A stretch of DNA of 64,000 nucleotides from Aeromonas schubertii (GTDB lineage: Bacteria; Pseudomonadota; Gammaproteobacteria; Enterobacterales; Aeromonadaceae). Below are positions 16,215 to 23,912 of the stretch, piece by piece. Position numbers and translations under genes: made by a program. The first letter of the stretch is position 1. Every line of letters starts with the position of its first letter. The notes below the pieces were generated by a model. That model made no database searches, was not told where the DNA came from, and worked only from the letters and a program-made list of their open reading frames with translations. The stretch lies in NCBI RefSeq assembly GCF_000820105.1, contig NZ_CDDB01000079.1:1-64000 (forward strand), written 5' to 3'.

Positions 16215-18205
16215 GGGGTCTCTCCTCTCGCCTCGGCCAGGGCGGCCAGGGTGGATGGGGTATTGAGCAGGGGCGGCAGCACCTTGCCCCGGGGCAGGCC
16301 AGGTCCGTAGATCTGGTTGAAGGGGATGGCGGCGACGCCGCGTCCCTTGAGGAAGACGCTGATGGTGTCGCTCGGGGTGCTCCAGTCTCCACGCAGGGCC
16401 ACCACGTCGTCGGCAGCAAGGGCCGCCTGCACGGCAGGATCGAGTAGCACGTTGAACTTGTTGGCCTTGCAGGTGATGCACCAGTCGGCGGTCACGTCCA
16501 CGAAGACCCGCTTGCCGTCGCCGAGCGCCGCCTGAATGGCCGCTTCGCTGAGCGGCTGCCAGATCACGGTGTCGGTGCGTACAGTGGCGCTGGCACCGCG
16601 CAGCGCCAACAGGGCCGGGGGCAGCATCAGCACCAGGGCGAGCAGGGCCAACACCCCGTGGCGGCGGCTGACTCGGGCCAGGGCCGCGCAGGGCAGCAGC
16701 AACAGCAGCGCCCCGAGGGCCAGCACCAGATAGTTCGGCAGGTGATGCTCGAGCAGGCTCACCAGCCACAGGCTCGAGCCCAGCATCATGATCCCCAGCA
16801 GGGGGCGCAGCCCGTTAAGCCAGGGACCGGGTCTGGGCAACAGGCGCGCCATGGTCGGGCTCAGGGCTGGCAGCAGCCAGGGCAGGGCCATGCCAAGCCC
16901 CAGGGTGGTGAACACCAGCCAGAGTTGCGGCAGGGGGGCGGCGAGGGCAAAGGCCACGGCGGTGCCGAGAAACGGTGCCGAGCAGGGGGTGGCGAGCAGG
17001 GTGGCAAACATCCCCTGCAGGAAGTGGCCGAGGCGCCCCTGACCGCCGGCCACCCCCAATCGGGTGGCCAGGGCGCTGGGCAGGCGCAGCTCAAACAGCC
17101 CCAGCAGGTTGGCGGTGAAGAGGCCGGTGACCAGCACCATGATGGCGATAAACCAGGGGCTTTGGAACTGGATGCCCCAGCCGAGCGCCGCGCCGGTGAG
17201 GCGCAGGAGCGCGCTCATCAGGGCCAGCAGCCAGAAGGAGACCAGGATGCCGAGACTCGAGGCGACAAAGCCGGCGCGCACCGCGCGGTGATCCTCGCTA
17301 TGGCGGGTGAGAGAGCCGATCTTGAGGGCCAGCACCGGCAGCACGCAGGGCATCAGGTTGAGGATGAGGCCACCGGCGAGGGCCAGCAGAAGCAGGCTCC
17401 ACAAGGAGAGAGGGGGCGCCGGTGCCTCGCTCAGGGGCGGGCCGGGACGGCTGTCGAGCTGCCAGCCCTGGCCGTCGTTGACCAGCACCAGGGGCAGGGG
17501 CTGCCCCTGCAGATCCGGCGCCCCCTTGCCCCACTCGTCTTCCACCGGTAACACGGCGATCAGGCGATCCCCCTCCAGGGTGAAGCGCGGGGCACCGAAC
17601 AGGGCTCCCTTCACGGTGTCGACGAAGAGCGCAGGGCGCTGCCAACCGCCGGGGCGGGTCGCCTCAACCTGCAGTTCACCGGGGCGGTAGCCGCTTTGTA
17701 CCTGCACCGTCTCGGGCAGGGGGCGCGGCACCTGGCTCAGGGCTTGGGCATAGCGGCGATCGAAGTCGGCGTCGGTGGGGCCGCCCTCGTCCAGGGTGAA
17801 GGGGAAGTCGGTCAGCACGCAGACATTGCTGCAGGTGGGCAGGCGCAGGGTGCCGCCGAGTTCGCCCGGGCTGGTTACCGTCAGGGGGAAGGTCACATCC
17901 CCCGGGTAGCCCTGGGCGGGCAGGCCGGCCACCTCGAAGCGGGTCGGGGTGGGCCAGTGCCAGGTTACCCGGGGAGTGCCCTGCCAGGCGATGGCGGGGG
18001 CAATGCCTCCCTCGCCCGGACTCTTCCAGTAGGTCTTCCAGCCCTCGGCGAGCTGTACGCGCAGCAGGGCTCGCTCACCGTTGCGCTCGAGGCGCACCTT
18101 CACATGGGGGTGGCGGGTTTCGCTCAACCAGCCGGTATCGGCCGCCCGTGCGGGCAGCCAGAGTGACCCGATCACCAGGATCAGGGTCGTCAACAATCGA
18201 AACAT
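16211..18205 (-). CDS. scsB: ScsB, DsbD-like membrane thiol transporter
   Basis: A 664-residue protein from ATG 18205 (CTGGAGAA upstream). It has a signal peptide ending in PARAAD, a DsbD-alpha-like periplasmic domain with CSNVCVL (residues about 148-152), a central eight-helix transporter with paired Cys in NLMPCVLP and TPCSAPFLG, and a C-terminal thioredoxin domain with DWCITCKANKF. This is the three-module design that moves electrons from cytosolic thioredoxin to ScsC/ScsD. An upstream extension to 18406 is open but lacks a start context. Confidence 0.92.
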   Translation of the reverse strand: MFRLLTTLILVIGSLWLPARAADTGWLSETRHPHVKVRLERNGERALLRVQLAEGWKTYWKSPGEGGIAPAIAWQGTPRVTWHWPTPTRFEVAGLPAQGYPGDVTFPLTVTSPGELGGTLRLPTCSNVCVLTDFPFTLDEGGPTDADFDRRYAQALSQVPRPLPETVQVQSGYRPGELQVEATRPGGWQRPALFVDTVKGALFGAPRFTLEGDRLIAVLPVEDEWGKGAPDLQGQPLPLVLVNDGQGWQLDSRPGPPLSEAPAPPLSLWSLLLLALAGGLILNLMPCVLPVLALKIGSLTRHSEDHRAVRAGFVASSLGILVSFWLLALMSALLRLTGAALGWGIQFQSPWFIAIMVLVTGLFTANLLGLFELRLPSALATRLGVAGGQGRLGHFLQGMFATLLATPCSAPFLGTAVAFALAAPLPQLWLVFTTLGLGMALPWLLPALSPTMARLLPRPGPWLNGLRPLLGIMMLGSSLWLVSLLEHHLPNYLVLALGALLLLLPCAALARVSRRHGVLALLALVLMLPPALLALRGASATVRTDTVIWQPLSEAAIQAALGDGKRVFVDVTADWCITCKANKFNVLLDPAVQAALAADDVVALRGDWSTPSDTISVFLKGRGVAAIPFNQIYGPGLPRGKVLPPLLNTPSTLAALAEARGETP

Positions 18206-18252
18206 GGGGTTCTCCAGAAAAAGACCAATAACAGACCGGATGGGCTGCCTGT

Positions 18253-18639
18253 CTATTCCCGGAAGTTGCACAAGGTCAGGTGTAATCGCCGCTCGGGGGG
18301 CGAGATGGGGATGAGACGTGGCCGGGCGCACCGGGAGAGGGGGGGCGCCAGTATCTGACGGGCCAGCAGGTAGAGGGCAAACAGCAGAGGGGCGATGGCG
18401 CTCCACTGGGTGGCCGAGAGCAGTTTGCCGACCAGAGAGCAGGGACTCGGCATCCCCTCTTCCCGGGAGGGGGCTTCCGTGTCGGTCGATGCGGCCGGCG
18501 GCAGGCTCAGCTGCCGGGCTTGCTCGAACTGGACCAGCATCCGCATGACCGGCTGCAGGGTGCAGTTAAGCAGCAGCATGGCGATCAGCAGCATAAAGAG
18601 GCGGGCCAGACGCCGGCGGTGGGTGAGGGCTCTTGGCAT
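18253..18639 (-). CDS. Small membrane protein at the head of the scs operon
   Basis: A 128-residue protein with two hydrophobic segments (LARLFMLLIAMLLLNC and WSAIAPLLFALYLLARQIL), basic termini and Cys residues in the loop between them (SPCSLVGK). It is 47 bases upstream of scsB on the same strand, the position held by scsA in Salmonella. Sequence similarity to ScsA could not be confirmed by eye, so only the position supports that name. GGATG lies 8 bases upstream of the ATG. Confidence 0.6.
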   Translation of the reverse strand: MPRALTHRRRLARLFMLLIAMLLLNCTLQPVMRMLVQFEQARQLSLPPAASTDTEAPSREEGMPSPCSLVGKLLSATQWSAIAPLLFALYLLARQILAPPLSRCARPRLIPISPPERRLHLTLCNFRE

Positions 18640-18707
18640 AGGGGAAACATCCTAATGGGCGAGGTTGGCCGAGGCAAGCCAATGGCTCGCTTCTGTCTGG
18701 CTAACGC

Positions 18708-18736
18708 TTGTTCGCCAAAATCCACGCCAGTATACT
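18708..18736 (+). promoter_or_regulatory. Sigma-70 promoter of plsC
   Basis: TTGTTC (18708-18713) and TATACT (18731-18736) are separated by exactly 17 bases and lie 27 bases upstream of the plsC ATG. Confidence 0.6.
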
Positions 18737-18763
18737 GCGCCCAGTCTTAATTCGAGGTGTTCG

Positions 18764-19486
18764 ATGCTCAAACTTGCCCGCGTGCTGCTGCTTGGCGTGC
18801 TGCTGCTCTTCTGGTTTATCTTTGGCCTGCTGCTGTGCCTGGTGCGGCCGCGCCATCCCAACAACGTCTATGTCTTCGCCCGCATGTACCATGCGGTCTG
18901 CCCCCTGATTGGCCTCAAGGTGCGGGTCACCTTCCCGGAGGGGGCCGAGCGGATCGGTCCTGCCGTCTATGTGTGCAACCACCAGAGCAACTACGACATC
19001 TTTACCGTGACCGGGGCCGTGATGCCCGGCGTGGTGGCGGTGGGCAAGAAGAGCCTGGTATGGCTGCCCCTCTTTGGCATACTGTTCTGGCTCTCGGGTA
19101 ACGTCTTGATCGATCGCTCCAACCGCAACCGTGCCATCGGCACCATCGGCCAGGTGGTGGATCGCATCAAGGGGCGTGGCACCTCCATCTGGATGTTCCC
19201 GGAGGGGACCCGCTCCAAGGGGCGTGGCCTGCTGCCGTTCAAGGCAGGCGCCTTCCACACCGCGGTGCAGGCCGAGGTGCCCGTGGTGCCCATCATCTGC
19301 TCCAGCTACTTCGATCAGGTCGATCTCAACCGCTGGGACAACGGCGAGGTGCTGATTGAGATGCTGCCCCCTGTCTGCCCCAAGGAGCACGGTGCCGCCG
19401 GGATCCGTGAACTCTCCGAGGTGTGCCGCGCCAAGATGGAAGAGAAGCTGGCCGAGCTCGACAGCCGGGTCCAGCGTCGAGCCTGA
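18764..19486 (+). CDS. plsC: 1-acyl-sn-glycerol-3-phosphate acyltransferase
   Basis: A 240-residue membrane enzyme that makes phosphatidic acid from lysophosphatidic acid and acyl-ACP or acyl-CoA. An N-terminal hydrophobic segment (residues 6-26) is followed by the acyltransferase motifs NHQSNYD (His73, Asp78; HX4D) and FPEGTRSKGRG near 145. The start at 18764 has GAGG 7 bases upstream and fits the family N-terminus; the frame is open further upstream into the promoter. E. coli PlsC is 245 residues. A terminator follows 18 bases after the stop. Confidence 0.93.
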   Translation: MLKLARVLLLGVLLLFWFIFGLLLCLVRPRHPNNVYVFARMYHAVCPLIGLKVRVTFPEGAERIGPAVYVCNHQSNYDIFTVTGAVMPGVVAVGKKSLVWLPLFGILFWLSGNVLIDRSNRNRAIGTIGQVVDRIKGRGTSIWMFPEGTRSKGRGLLPFKAGAFHTAVQAEVPVVPIICSSYFDQVDLNRWDNGEVLIEMLPPVCPKEHGAAGIRELSEVCRAKMEEKLAELDSRVQRRA

Positions 19487-19503
19487 CGGGAGTCTATGAG
19501 AGA

Positions 19504-19526
19504 GGGAGCCGATGGCTCCCTTTTTT
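19504..19526 (+). terminator. Rho-independent terminator of plsC
   Basis: GGGAGCC, loop GAT, GGCTCCC, then six T residues. Confidence 0.92.
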
Positions 19527-19527
19527 C

Positions 19528-19567
19528 ATGGCGAAAATAACCATCAATAATTGGTGAATTTCGCCAT
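19528..19567. promoter_or_regulatory. Inverted repeat upstream of the psp sigma-54 promoter
   Basis: ATGGCGAAA (19528-19536) and TTTCGCCAT (19559-19567) are perfect 9-base arms 22 bases apart, ending 63 bases upstream of the -24 element. Position suits an upstream activating site for a bacterial enhancer-binding protein such as PspF. No pspF gene lies next to the operon. Confidence 0.45.
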
Positions 19568-19630
19568 GCTTTGATGCGCGTTGTCTGCCATTCATAGTCA
19601 AGCAATTGAAAATATTGGAATTACTACTTA

Positions 19631-19646
19631 TGGCACGCTCCTTGTA
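19631..19646 (+). promoter_or_regulatory. Sigma-54 (-24/-12) promoter of the psp operon
   Basis: TGGCACG-CTCC-TTGTA matches the sigma-54 consensus TGGCACG-N4-TTGCW with a single change in the -12 element and the right spacing. It is 41 bases upstream of pspA, the gene class best known for sigma-54 control. Confidence 0.8.
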
Positions 19647-19686
19647 ATTGACAGTGGGTTCATCACGATTCAACGAGGAGAAGACC

Positions 19687-20352
19687 ATGAGCCTGTTTCG
19701 CCGACTGACCGATGTCCTGAATGCCAACCTGCACGCCCTGCTCGACAAGAGTGAAGAGCCCGAAAAGCTGCTGGGGCTGGTGATCGAGGAGATGGAGGAG
19801 GCCCAGATTGAGATGCGCACCCAGGCCGCCCGCCTCATCGCCGAGGGCAAGCAGATGGAGCGTCATCAGCTGGCCCTCGAGCGTCAGATCGCCCAATGGG
19901 AGGAGAAGGCGGCGCTGGCCCTGGAGAAGGGGCGTGAAGAGTTGGCCCGCGCCGCCCTGGCCGAGAAGTTGGCCGAGCAGGAGAAGTTGCGCCTGCTGGG
20001 TGAAGAGCAGGCGCGCCTTGGGGAGCTGAAGGTGCGCCTCGAGAGCGATGGCGAGCGCCTGGCCGCCAAACTGGCCGAGGCCAGAGAGAAGCGCAAGAGC
20101 CTGACCCTGCGTGAGGAGACGGCACGCAGCCGCCTCAAGGTACAGGCTCAGCTCGATACGGGCAGGATGCAGGCCCTGATGGATCGCTTCGATGGCATGC
20201 AGGGGAAGGTGGAGCAGCTCGAGGCGCAACTCGAGGCCGCCACCTGGGGGCAGAATGCCTCTCTCGCCGCCCAGTTTCGCGAGCTGGAGCAGGCCGACGA
20301 GATCGAGCGCGAGCTGGCTCGTCTGCGTGAGCGCCAGGGGAGCCGGGCATGA
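19687..20352 (+). CDS. pspA: Phage shock protein A
   Basis: A 221-residue, almost wholly helical, charged protein beginning MSLFRRLTDVLNANLHALLD, the amphipathic membrane-binding start of PspA/IM30 proteins, followed by long coiled coils (residues 25-185). PspA forms ESCRT-III-like assemblies that protect the inner membrane under stress, and in E. coli also restrains PspF. The start is ATG 19687 with CGAGGAGAAG upstream. Its stop overlaps the start of the next gene (ATGA). Confidence 0.93.
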   Translation: MSLFRRLTDVLNANLHALLDKSEEPEKLLGLVIEEMEEAQIEMRTQAARLIAEGKQMERHQLALERQIAQWEEKAALALEKGREELARAALAEKLAEQEKLRLLGEEQARLGELKVRLESDGERLAAKLAEAREKRKSLTLREETARSRLKVQAQLDTGRMQALMDRFDGMQGKVEQLEAQLEAATWGQNASLAAQFRELEQADEIERELARLRERQGSRA

Positions 20353-20563
20353 CCCGCTGGCGCCGGGATCCCCTTCATGCCCGCCTGGGGGGCGTCTGCG
20401 CCGGCGTCGCCCGGGGGCTCGGGGGCTCGGGGTCTCGCGGGTGGCCGTGCGGCTGGCGGCGCTCTTTACCCTGGTGTTGATGCCCCCCCTGGCGCTGGCC
20501 CTCTACCTGGCCGGTATGGTGTTGATGTCGCCACGTGCCGAGGTGCGGCGCTGGCTCGATTGA
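20349..20563 (+). pseudogene. pspC: pspC-like gene, frameshifted by an 8-base tandem duplication
   Basis: From ATG 20349 the frame reads MTRWRRDPLHARLGGVCAGV, a PspC-domain start, but shifts after ARGLG and would stop after 43 residues. In the other frame the missing part is intact: GVSRVAVRLAALFTLVLMP, then a membrane helix and SPRAEVRRWLD, ending at TGA 20561-20563. The break coincides with two exact copies of GGGGGCTC (20413-20420, 20421-20428) followed by a one-mismatch third copy. Removing one copy restores ARGLGVSRVAVRL and a 68-69-residue PspC-domain protein. It is a frameshift mutation, a reversible switch or an assembly error. Confidence 0.85.
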
Positions 20564-20597
20564 GTGAGGGCCATTTGGCCCGTTGGAGGTAACCCTG

Positions 20598-20816
20598 ATG
20601 GTCGAGTTTCTGGTACTGCTGGTGGTCCTGATCGGGATGGGGCTGGCGGGGTTTACCCTGTTGGCCATGGTGGTGGTGACGGGGCTGTTCGTCCTGTTTG
20701 GCATAGTGGGCGGCATGTTGGCGATGATCGTCAAGCTGGCGCCCTGGATCCTGCTGGTGTTGCTGGCCTGCTGGTTCTTGAGCTGGCGGCGCAACCGGCG
20801 CCCCCGTTACTACTAA
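20598..20816 (+). CDS. pspG: Phage shock protein G
   Basis: A 72-residue protein with two hydrophobic helices. The second half GGMLAMIVKLAPWILLVLLA closely follows E. coli PspG (GGMLALMIKLLPW...). GGAGGT lies 7 bases upstream of ATG 20598. In E. coli pspG stands apart from the main psp operon as a separate PspF/sigma-54 target; here it is the third gene of the pspA operon. It is an inner-membrane effector of the phage shock response. Confidence 0.85.
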   Translation: MVEFLVLLVVLIGMGLAGFTLLAMVVVTGLFVLFGIVGGMLAMIVKLAPWILLVLLACWFLSWRRNRRPRYY

Positions 20817-20849
20817 ACAGAGAGGGCGGCGTCGGCCGCCCCGCTTCGT

Positions 20850-21059
20850 TCAGCGCTCCATAATCTGGGTGATGTCATCCTTCTTTACCATCACCTCTCT
20901 CCCCTCGGCATCGTAATAGCGATACATGCCGGTGCTCTCGTCCAGTTTCGGCTTGCTGTCGGTGGTGATGAGCCGTCCATCCTTGGTGCTCATGATGTAC
21001 TGAGAGCTGCAGCCAGCCAACATCAGGGTGCAGAGCAGGGCAAACAGGGTTCCTTTCAT
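20850..21059 (-). CDS. YgdI/YgdR-family lipoprotein
   Basis: A 69-residue lipoprotein: signal peptide with lipobox LAGC (Cys17), then SSQYIMSTKDGRLITTDSKPKL and YYDAEGREVMVKKDDITQI, the small SH3-like YgdI/YgdR (DUF903) domain. Such proteins are abundant small outer-membrane lipoproteins of unknown role. It is a single gene convergent with pspG and followed by no clear operon partner. Confidence 0.88.
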   Translation of the reverse strand: MKGTLFALLCTLMLAGCSSQYIMSTKDGRLITTDSKPKLDESTGMYRYYDAEGREVMVKKDDITQIMER

Positions 21060-21136
21060 AACGCACTCTCCTCGGTGGGGTCAGTCCGCCCAAGTATAGG
21101 TGGCAGAAGGGGCGCTGAGGGGGAGTGGCGGATAAC

Positions 21137-21161
21137 AAAAAGGCGCCTTGAGGCGCCTTTT
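21137..21161 (-). terminator. Terminator of tolC
   Basis: AAAAAGGCGCC, loop TTGA, GGCGCCTTTT; on the minus strand this gives a stem followed by TTTTTGTT, 18 bases after the tolC stop. Confidence 0.88.
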
Positions 21162-21178
21162 GGGGATCGCTTCACCGG

Positions 21179-22501
21179 TCAGGTGATGCTCTTTTTCTGG
21201 GAGGCGGGCATCAGGCCCTGATTGACCTCGGCCAAGTCCTGCTCTTGCAGGGTACCGGCTGCCTGCTTGAGCTGCAGTATGCTCAGGATGTAGTTGTAGC
21301 GGGCCTCGGAGAGCTTCTGCTTGGCCTGGTAGAGCTTGCGGGTGGAGTCGAGTACGTCGACTATGGTTCGGGTACCCACCTCGTAGCCGGCCTCGGTCGC
21401 CTTGAGGGAGCTCTCGGCGGAGACCACGTACTGGGCATAGGCACGGACGGCACCGATGCTGGAGTTGACGTTGTTATAGGAAGAGCGGACCGTGCTCTGT
21501 ACCGAGCGGAAGGTCTTCTCGAGCTGCTCGCTGGCGGCCACATAGGTGTGCTGGGCCTGCTTGACCCGGGAGGTGGTTGCACCGCCGCTGTAGAGGGGAA
21601 GCTTGAGGGTCAGGCCAACGCTCGCCTGATCCATGGTGCCATCCTGGGGATTGTCGAGCTTGTAGTCGTTGTTGGTGGTGCCAAGGCCGGCGCCCAGATC
21701 CAGGGTCGGCTCGTGACCTGTCTTGGCCAGATCGATCTGCTCCTTGGCGATGTCTTTGCCGATGCGGGCATTGTGCAGGGCCAGGTTCTTGTCGAGGGCC
21801 GTCTCGAGCCACTGATCCGAGTTGAGGGGGCTCTTGACCGGGCTGAAACGATCGGTATTGAGCACGTCCAGGCTACGGTAGTCGACACCGGTCAGCTCGC
21901 GCAGGGTCTCGTAGCTGTTGGCCAGGGTGTTCTCGGCCTGGATCTCGTCGGCCAGAGCCTGGTCGCGTTCTGCCTGGGCTTCGTTAACGTCGGTGATGGC
22001 GGTCAGGCCCACCTCGAAACGCTGCTGGGTCTGCTCGAGCTGGCGCTCGACCGCAGCCTTGTTGGCGCGCACAAACTCCAGGGTATCCTGGGCCTTGAGT
22101 ACGTTGAAGTAGGCCTGGGCGGTACGCAGCATCAGGCTCTGCTGCTCGAGGTTGTAGCTGACATCGCTCTGGGTGGCACCCTTCTCGGTCAGGCTGAGAT
22201 TGACCCAGTTGCTGCGACGGTAGATGGATTGATCCAGGGTCACCTGGGCGCCCAGCTGGGTGCGGGTGGCCACGTCATCCGTGGTGTTCTGATAATCGGC
22301 GGTGCCGGCCAGGTTGATCTGGGGCAGCAGGGCGGCACGGGATTCGTTGATCTTCTCGAAGGCGGCATCACGCTTGGCCTTGGACTCCAGCAACTGAGGA
22401 TCCTTGACCTGGGCCTGATGGTAGATGTCGATGAGGTTCTCCGCATGGGCCGCGGTGCTGACACCCAGCATGACAAGCACGGACAGAAGAGTTCGTTTCA
22501 T
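21179..22501 (-). CDS. tolC: Outer-membrane channel TolC
   Basis: A 440-residue outer-membrane efflux protein with signal peptide MKRTLLSVLVMLGVSTAAHA and two repeats of the OEP domain (helical coiled coils with ANLIDIYHQAQVKDPQL-like and DKNLALHNARIGKDIAKEQI starts). It forms the trimeric exit duct for RND pumps and type I secretion. The start is set at ATG 22501 to give a compact signal peptide; ATG 22510 is an alternative. As in E. coli it is divergent from nudF; the gap contains a palindromic operator candidate. Confidence 0.95.
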   Translation of the reverse strand: MKRTLLSVLVMLGVSTAAHAENLIDIYHQAQVKDPQLLESKAKRDAAFEKINESRAALLPQINLAGTADYQNTTDDVATRTQLGAQVTLDQSIYRRSNWVNLSLTEKGATQSDVSYNLEQQSLMLRTAQAYFNVLKAQDTLEFVRANKAAVERQLEQTQQRFEVGLTAITDVNEAQAERDQALADEIQAENTLANSYETLRELTGVDYRSLDVLNTDRFSPVKSPLNSDQWLETALDKNLALHNARIGKDIAKEQIDLAKTGHEPTLDLGAGLGTTNNDYKLDNPQDGTMDQASVGLTLKLPLYSGGATTSRVKQAQHTYVAASEQLEKTFRSVQSTVRSSYNNVNSSIGAVRAYAQYVVSAESSLKATEAGYEVGTRTIVDVLDSTRKLYQAKQKLSEARYNYILSILQLKQAAGTLQEQDLAEVNQGLMPASQKKSIT

Positions 22502-22755
22502 AGATTCCATAACCTTATTGGTAGATCCTGAGCGGTTGCCGGACGGGAAGGGGCGATCAAGCATACCCCCATGGGCTTTATCTGAGCTTAATGACCCTAC
22601 TATAAGCAAAAATTCTTTCGTTTCATCCATTTCAGCGAATAACCGGGGGGCAAGGTCAATAGGTGACGCTTCCTGTGGAAGAGATTTACAAACTGTCACT
22701 TAGTCATCCCGTGGCATCCTGCTAGAATCCGCCCTCTGATGTCGGGGGGAGAAAA

Positions 22756-22775
22756 ATGAATGAGCGTTCATTCAT
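22756..22775. promoter_or_regulatory. TetR-type operator candidate between tolC and nudF
   Basis: ATGAATGA-GCGT-TCATTCAT is a 20-base near-perfect palindrome, 51 bases upstream of nudF and 255 bases upstream of tolC. The ATGAATGA/TCATTCAT arms are like operators bound by many TetR-family repressors. No tetR gene is nearby. Confidence 0.5.
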
Positions 22776-22826
22776 GGCCCCGTGATTCTAGATTCATCAG
22801 GGTTCAAGTCAAGCCAGGAGGCCAAG

Positions 22827-23462
22827 ATGGTAGACAAGCGTCCGGTTGCGACCTTTGGTCCAACCGATGTAGAGGTGCTGGAGAAGCGCAGTGGTTACGA
22901 CGGTTTCTTCAAGATCAACAGCTATCGACTGCGTCACCGTCTGTTCGCCGGCGGCTGGTCCGAACCCATGGTGCGCGAGCTGTTCGAGCGCGGCCATGCC
23001 GCCGCCCTGCTCGCCTATGATCCGCACCGGGATCAGGTGGTGATGGTCGAGCAGTTCCGTATCGGAGCCCTTACCACCAGCCAGACGCCCTGGTTGCTGG
23101 AGCTGATCGCCGGCATCATAGAGCCGGGCGAGCCCGCCGATGAGGTGGCACGGCGAGAGGCCGAGGAGGAGGCCGGCGTCACCATCGGACGCATCGAGCA
23201 TGCTCTCAGCTACCTGGTGAGCCCGGGGGGCACCTCGGAGCGTATCGAGGTGTTTGTGGGCGAGGTGGATGCCGGCTCGGCACAGGGGCTGCATGGCCTG
23301 GCCGAAGAGGGCGAGGATATCCGCGTGCATGTACTAGGCAGAGAGAGCGCCTATGCTCTGGTAGAGTCGGGGGGCATCGACAACGCCGCCTCGGTCATCG
23401 CGCTGCAGTGGCTGCAGTTACATCATGTGCAGTTGAAGGCCCGTTGGGCAGGAGCAAGTTGA
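22827..23462 (+). CDS. nudF: ADP-ribose pyrophosphatase
   Basis: A 211-residue Nudix hydrolase. The Nudix box (GX5EX7REXXEEXG) lies at residues about 95-117, starting GIIEPGEPADEVARRE. It splits ADP-ribose into AMP and ribose 5-phosphate, and E. coli NudF (209 residues) also limits ADP-glucose. CCAGGAGG precedes ATG 22827. The stop abuts the GTG start of yqiB, beginning a four-gene operon nudF-yqiB-cpdA-yqiA. Confidence 0.93.
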   Translation: MVDKRPVATFGPTDVEVLEKRSGYDGFFKINSYRLRHRLFAGGWSEPMVRELFERGHAAALLAYDPHRDQVVMVEQFRIGALTTSQTPWLLELIAGIIEPGEPADEVARREAEEEAGVTIGRIEHALSYLVSPGGTSERIEVFVGEVDAGSAQGLHGLAEEGEDIRVHVLGRESAYALVESGGIDNAASVIALQWLQLHHVQLKARWAGAS

Positions 23463-23897
23463 GTGTTACAGGCACAGCGAAAATATGTGCCGGATCTGCG
23501 GACCATGCAGCGCACCTGTGAGGTGAACTACATGGCCCTGATGCGGTTGCTGCCGGGTGAGCTGGTACCCGGGGCCGAACGCCACTATCAGGCGGGCGAC
23601 CTCTTTTTTCGCCTCGAGGTTCTGGAAGAGAGTCGCTTCACCACCCGGGTTGCCTTCAGCCAGTGCAACCCCGATCTGCCGGCCTGGTTGCAGAGTCAGG
23701 CAGAGATTCGTTTGTATCATGATGTGCGCATGGCGGAAGTGTGTGCGGCCCAACAGATTTCCCGCCTGCAACCGGGATATGATTACCCGAATGAAGGCAT
23801 GCACCAGCCCGATGAGAAGGCCCAGGTCAACCAGTTTCTGGCCGAGTGGCTTAACTTCTGTCTCAGGCATGGTTCCACCCTTGCCAAGATTTTCTAA
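23463..23897 (+). CDS. yqiB: DUF1249 protein YqiB
   Basis: A 144-residue protein starting at GTG 23463 immediately after the nudF stop. The pattern Y-x-PDLRTMQRTCEVNYMALMRLLPG and the ending DEKAQVNQFLAEWLNFCLRHG match the YqiB/DUF1249 family, whose function is unknown. Its fixed position between nudF and cpdA suggests a link to nucleotide or cAMP metabolism, which is inference from context. Confidence 0.88.
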   Translation: MLQAQRKYVPDLRTMQRTCEVNYMALMRLLPGELVPGAERHYQAGDLFFRLEVLEESRFTTRVAFSQCNPDLPAWLQSQAEIRLYHDVRMAEVCAAQQISRLQPGYDYPNEGMHQPDEKAQVNQFLAEWLNFCLRHGSTLAKIF

Positions 23898-23912
23898 TCC
23901 ATAAGAAGAAGC

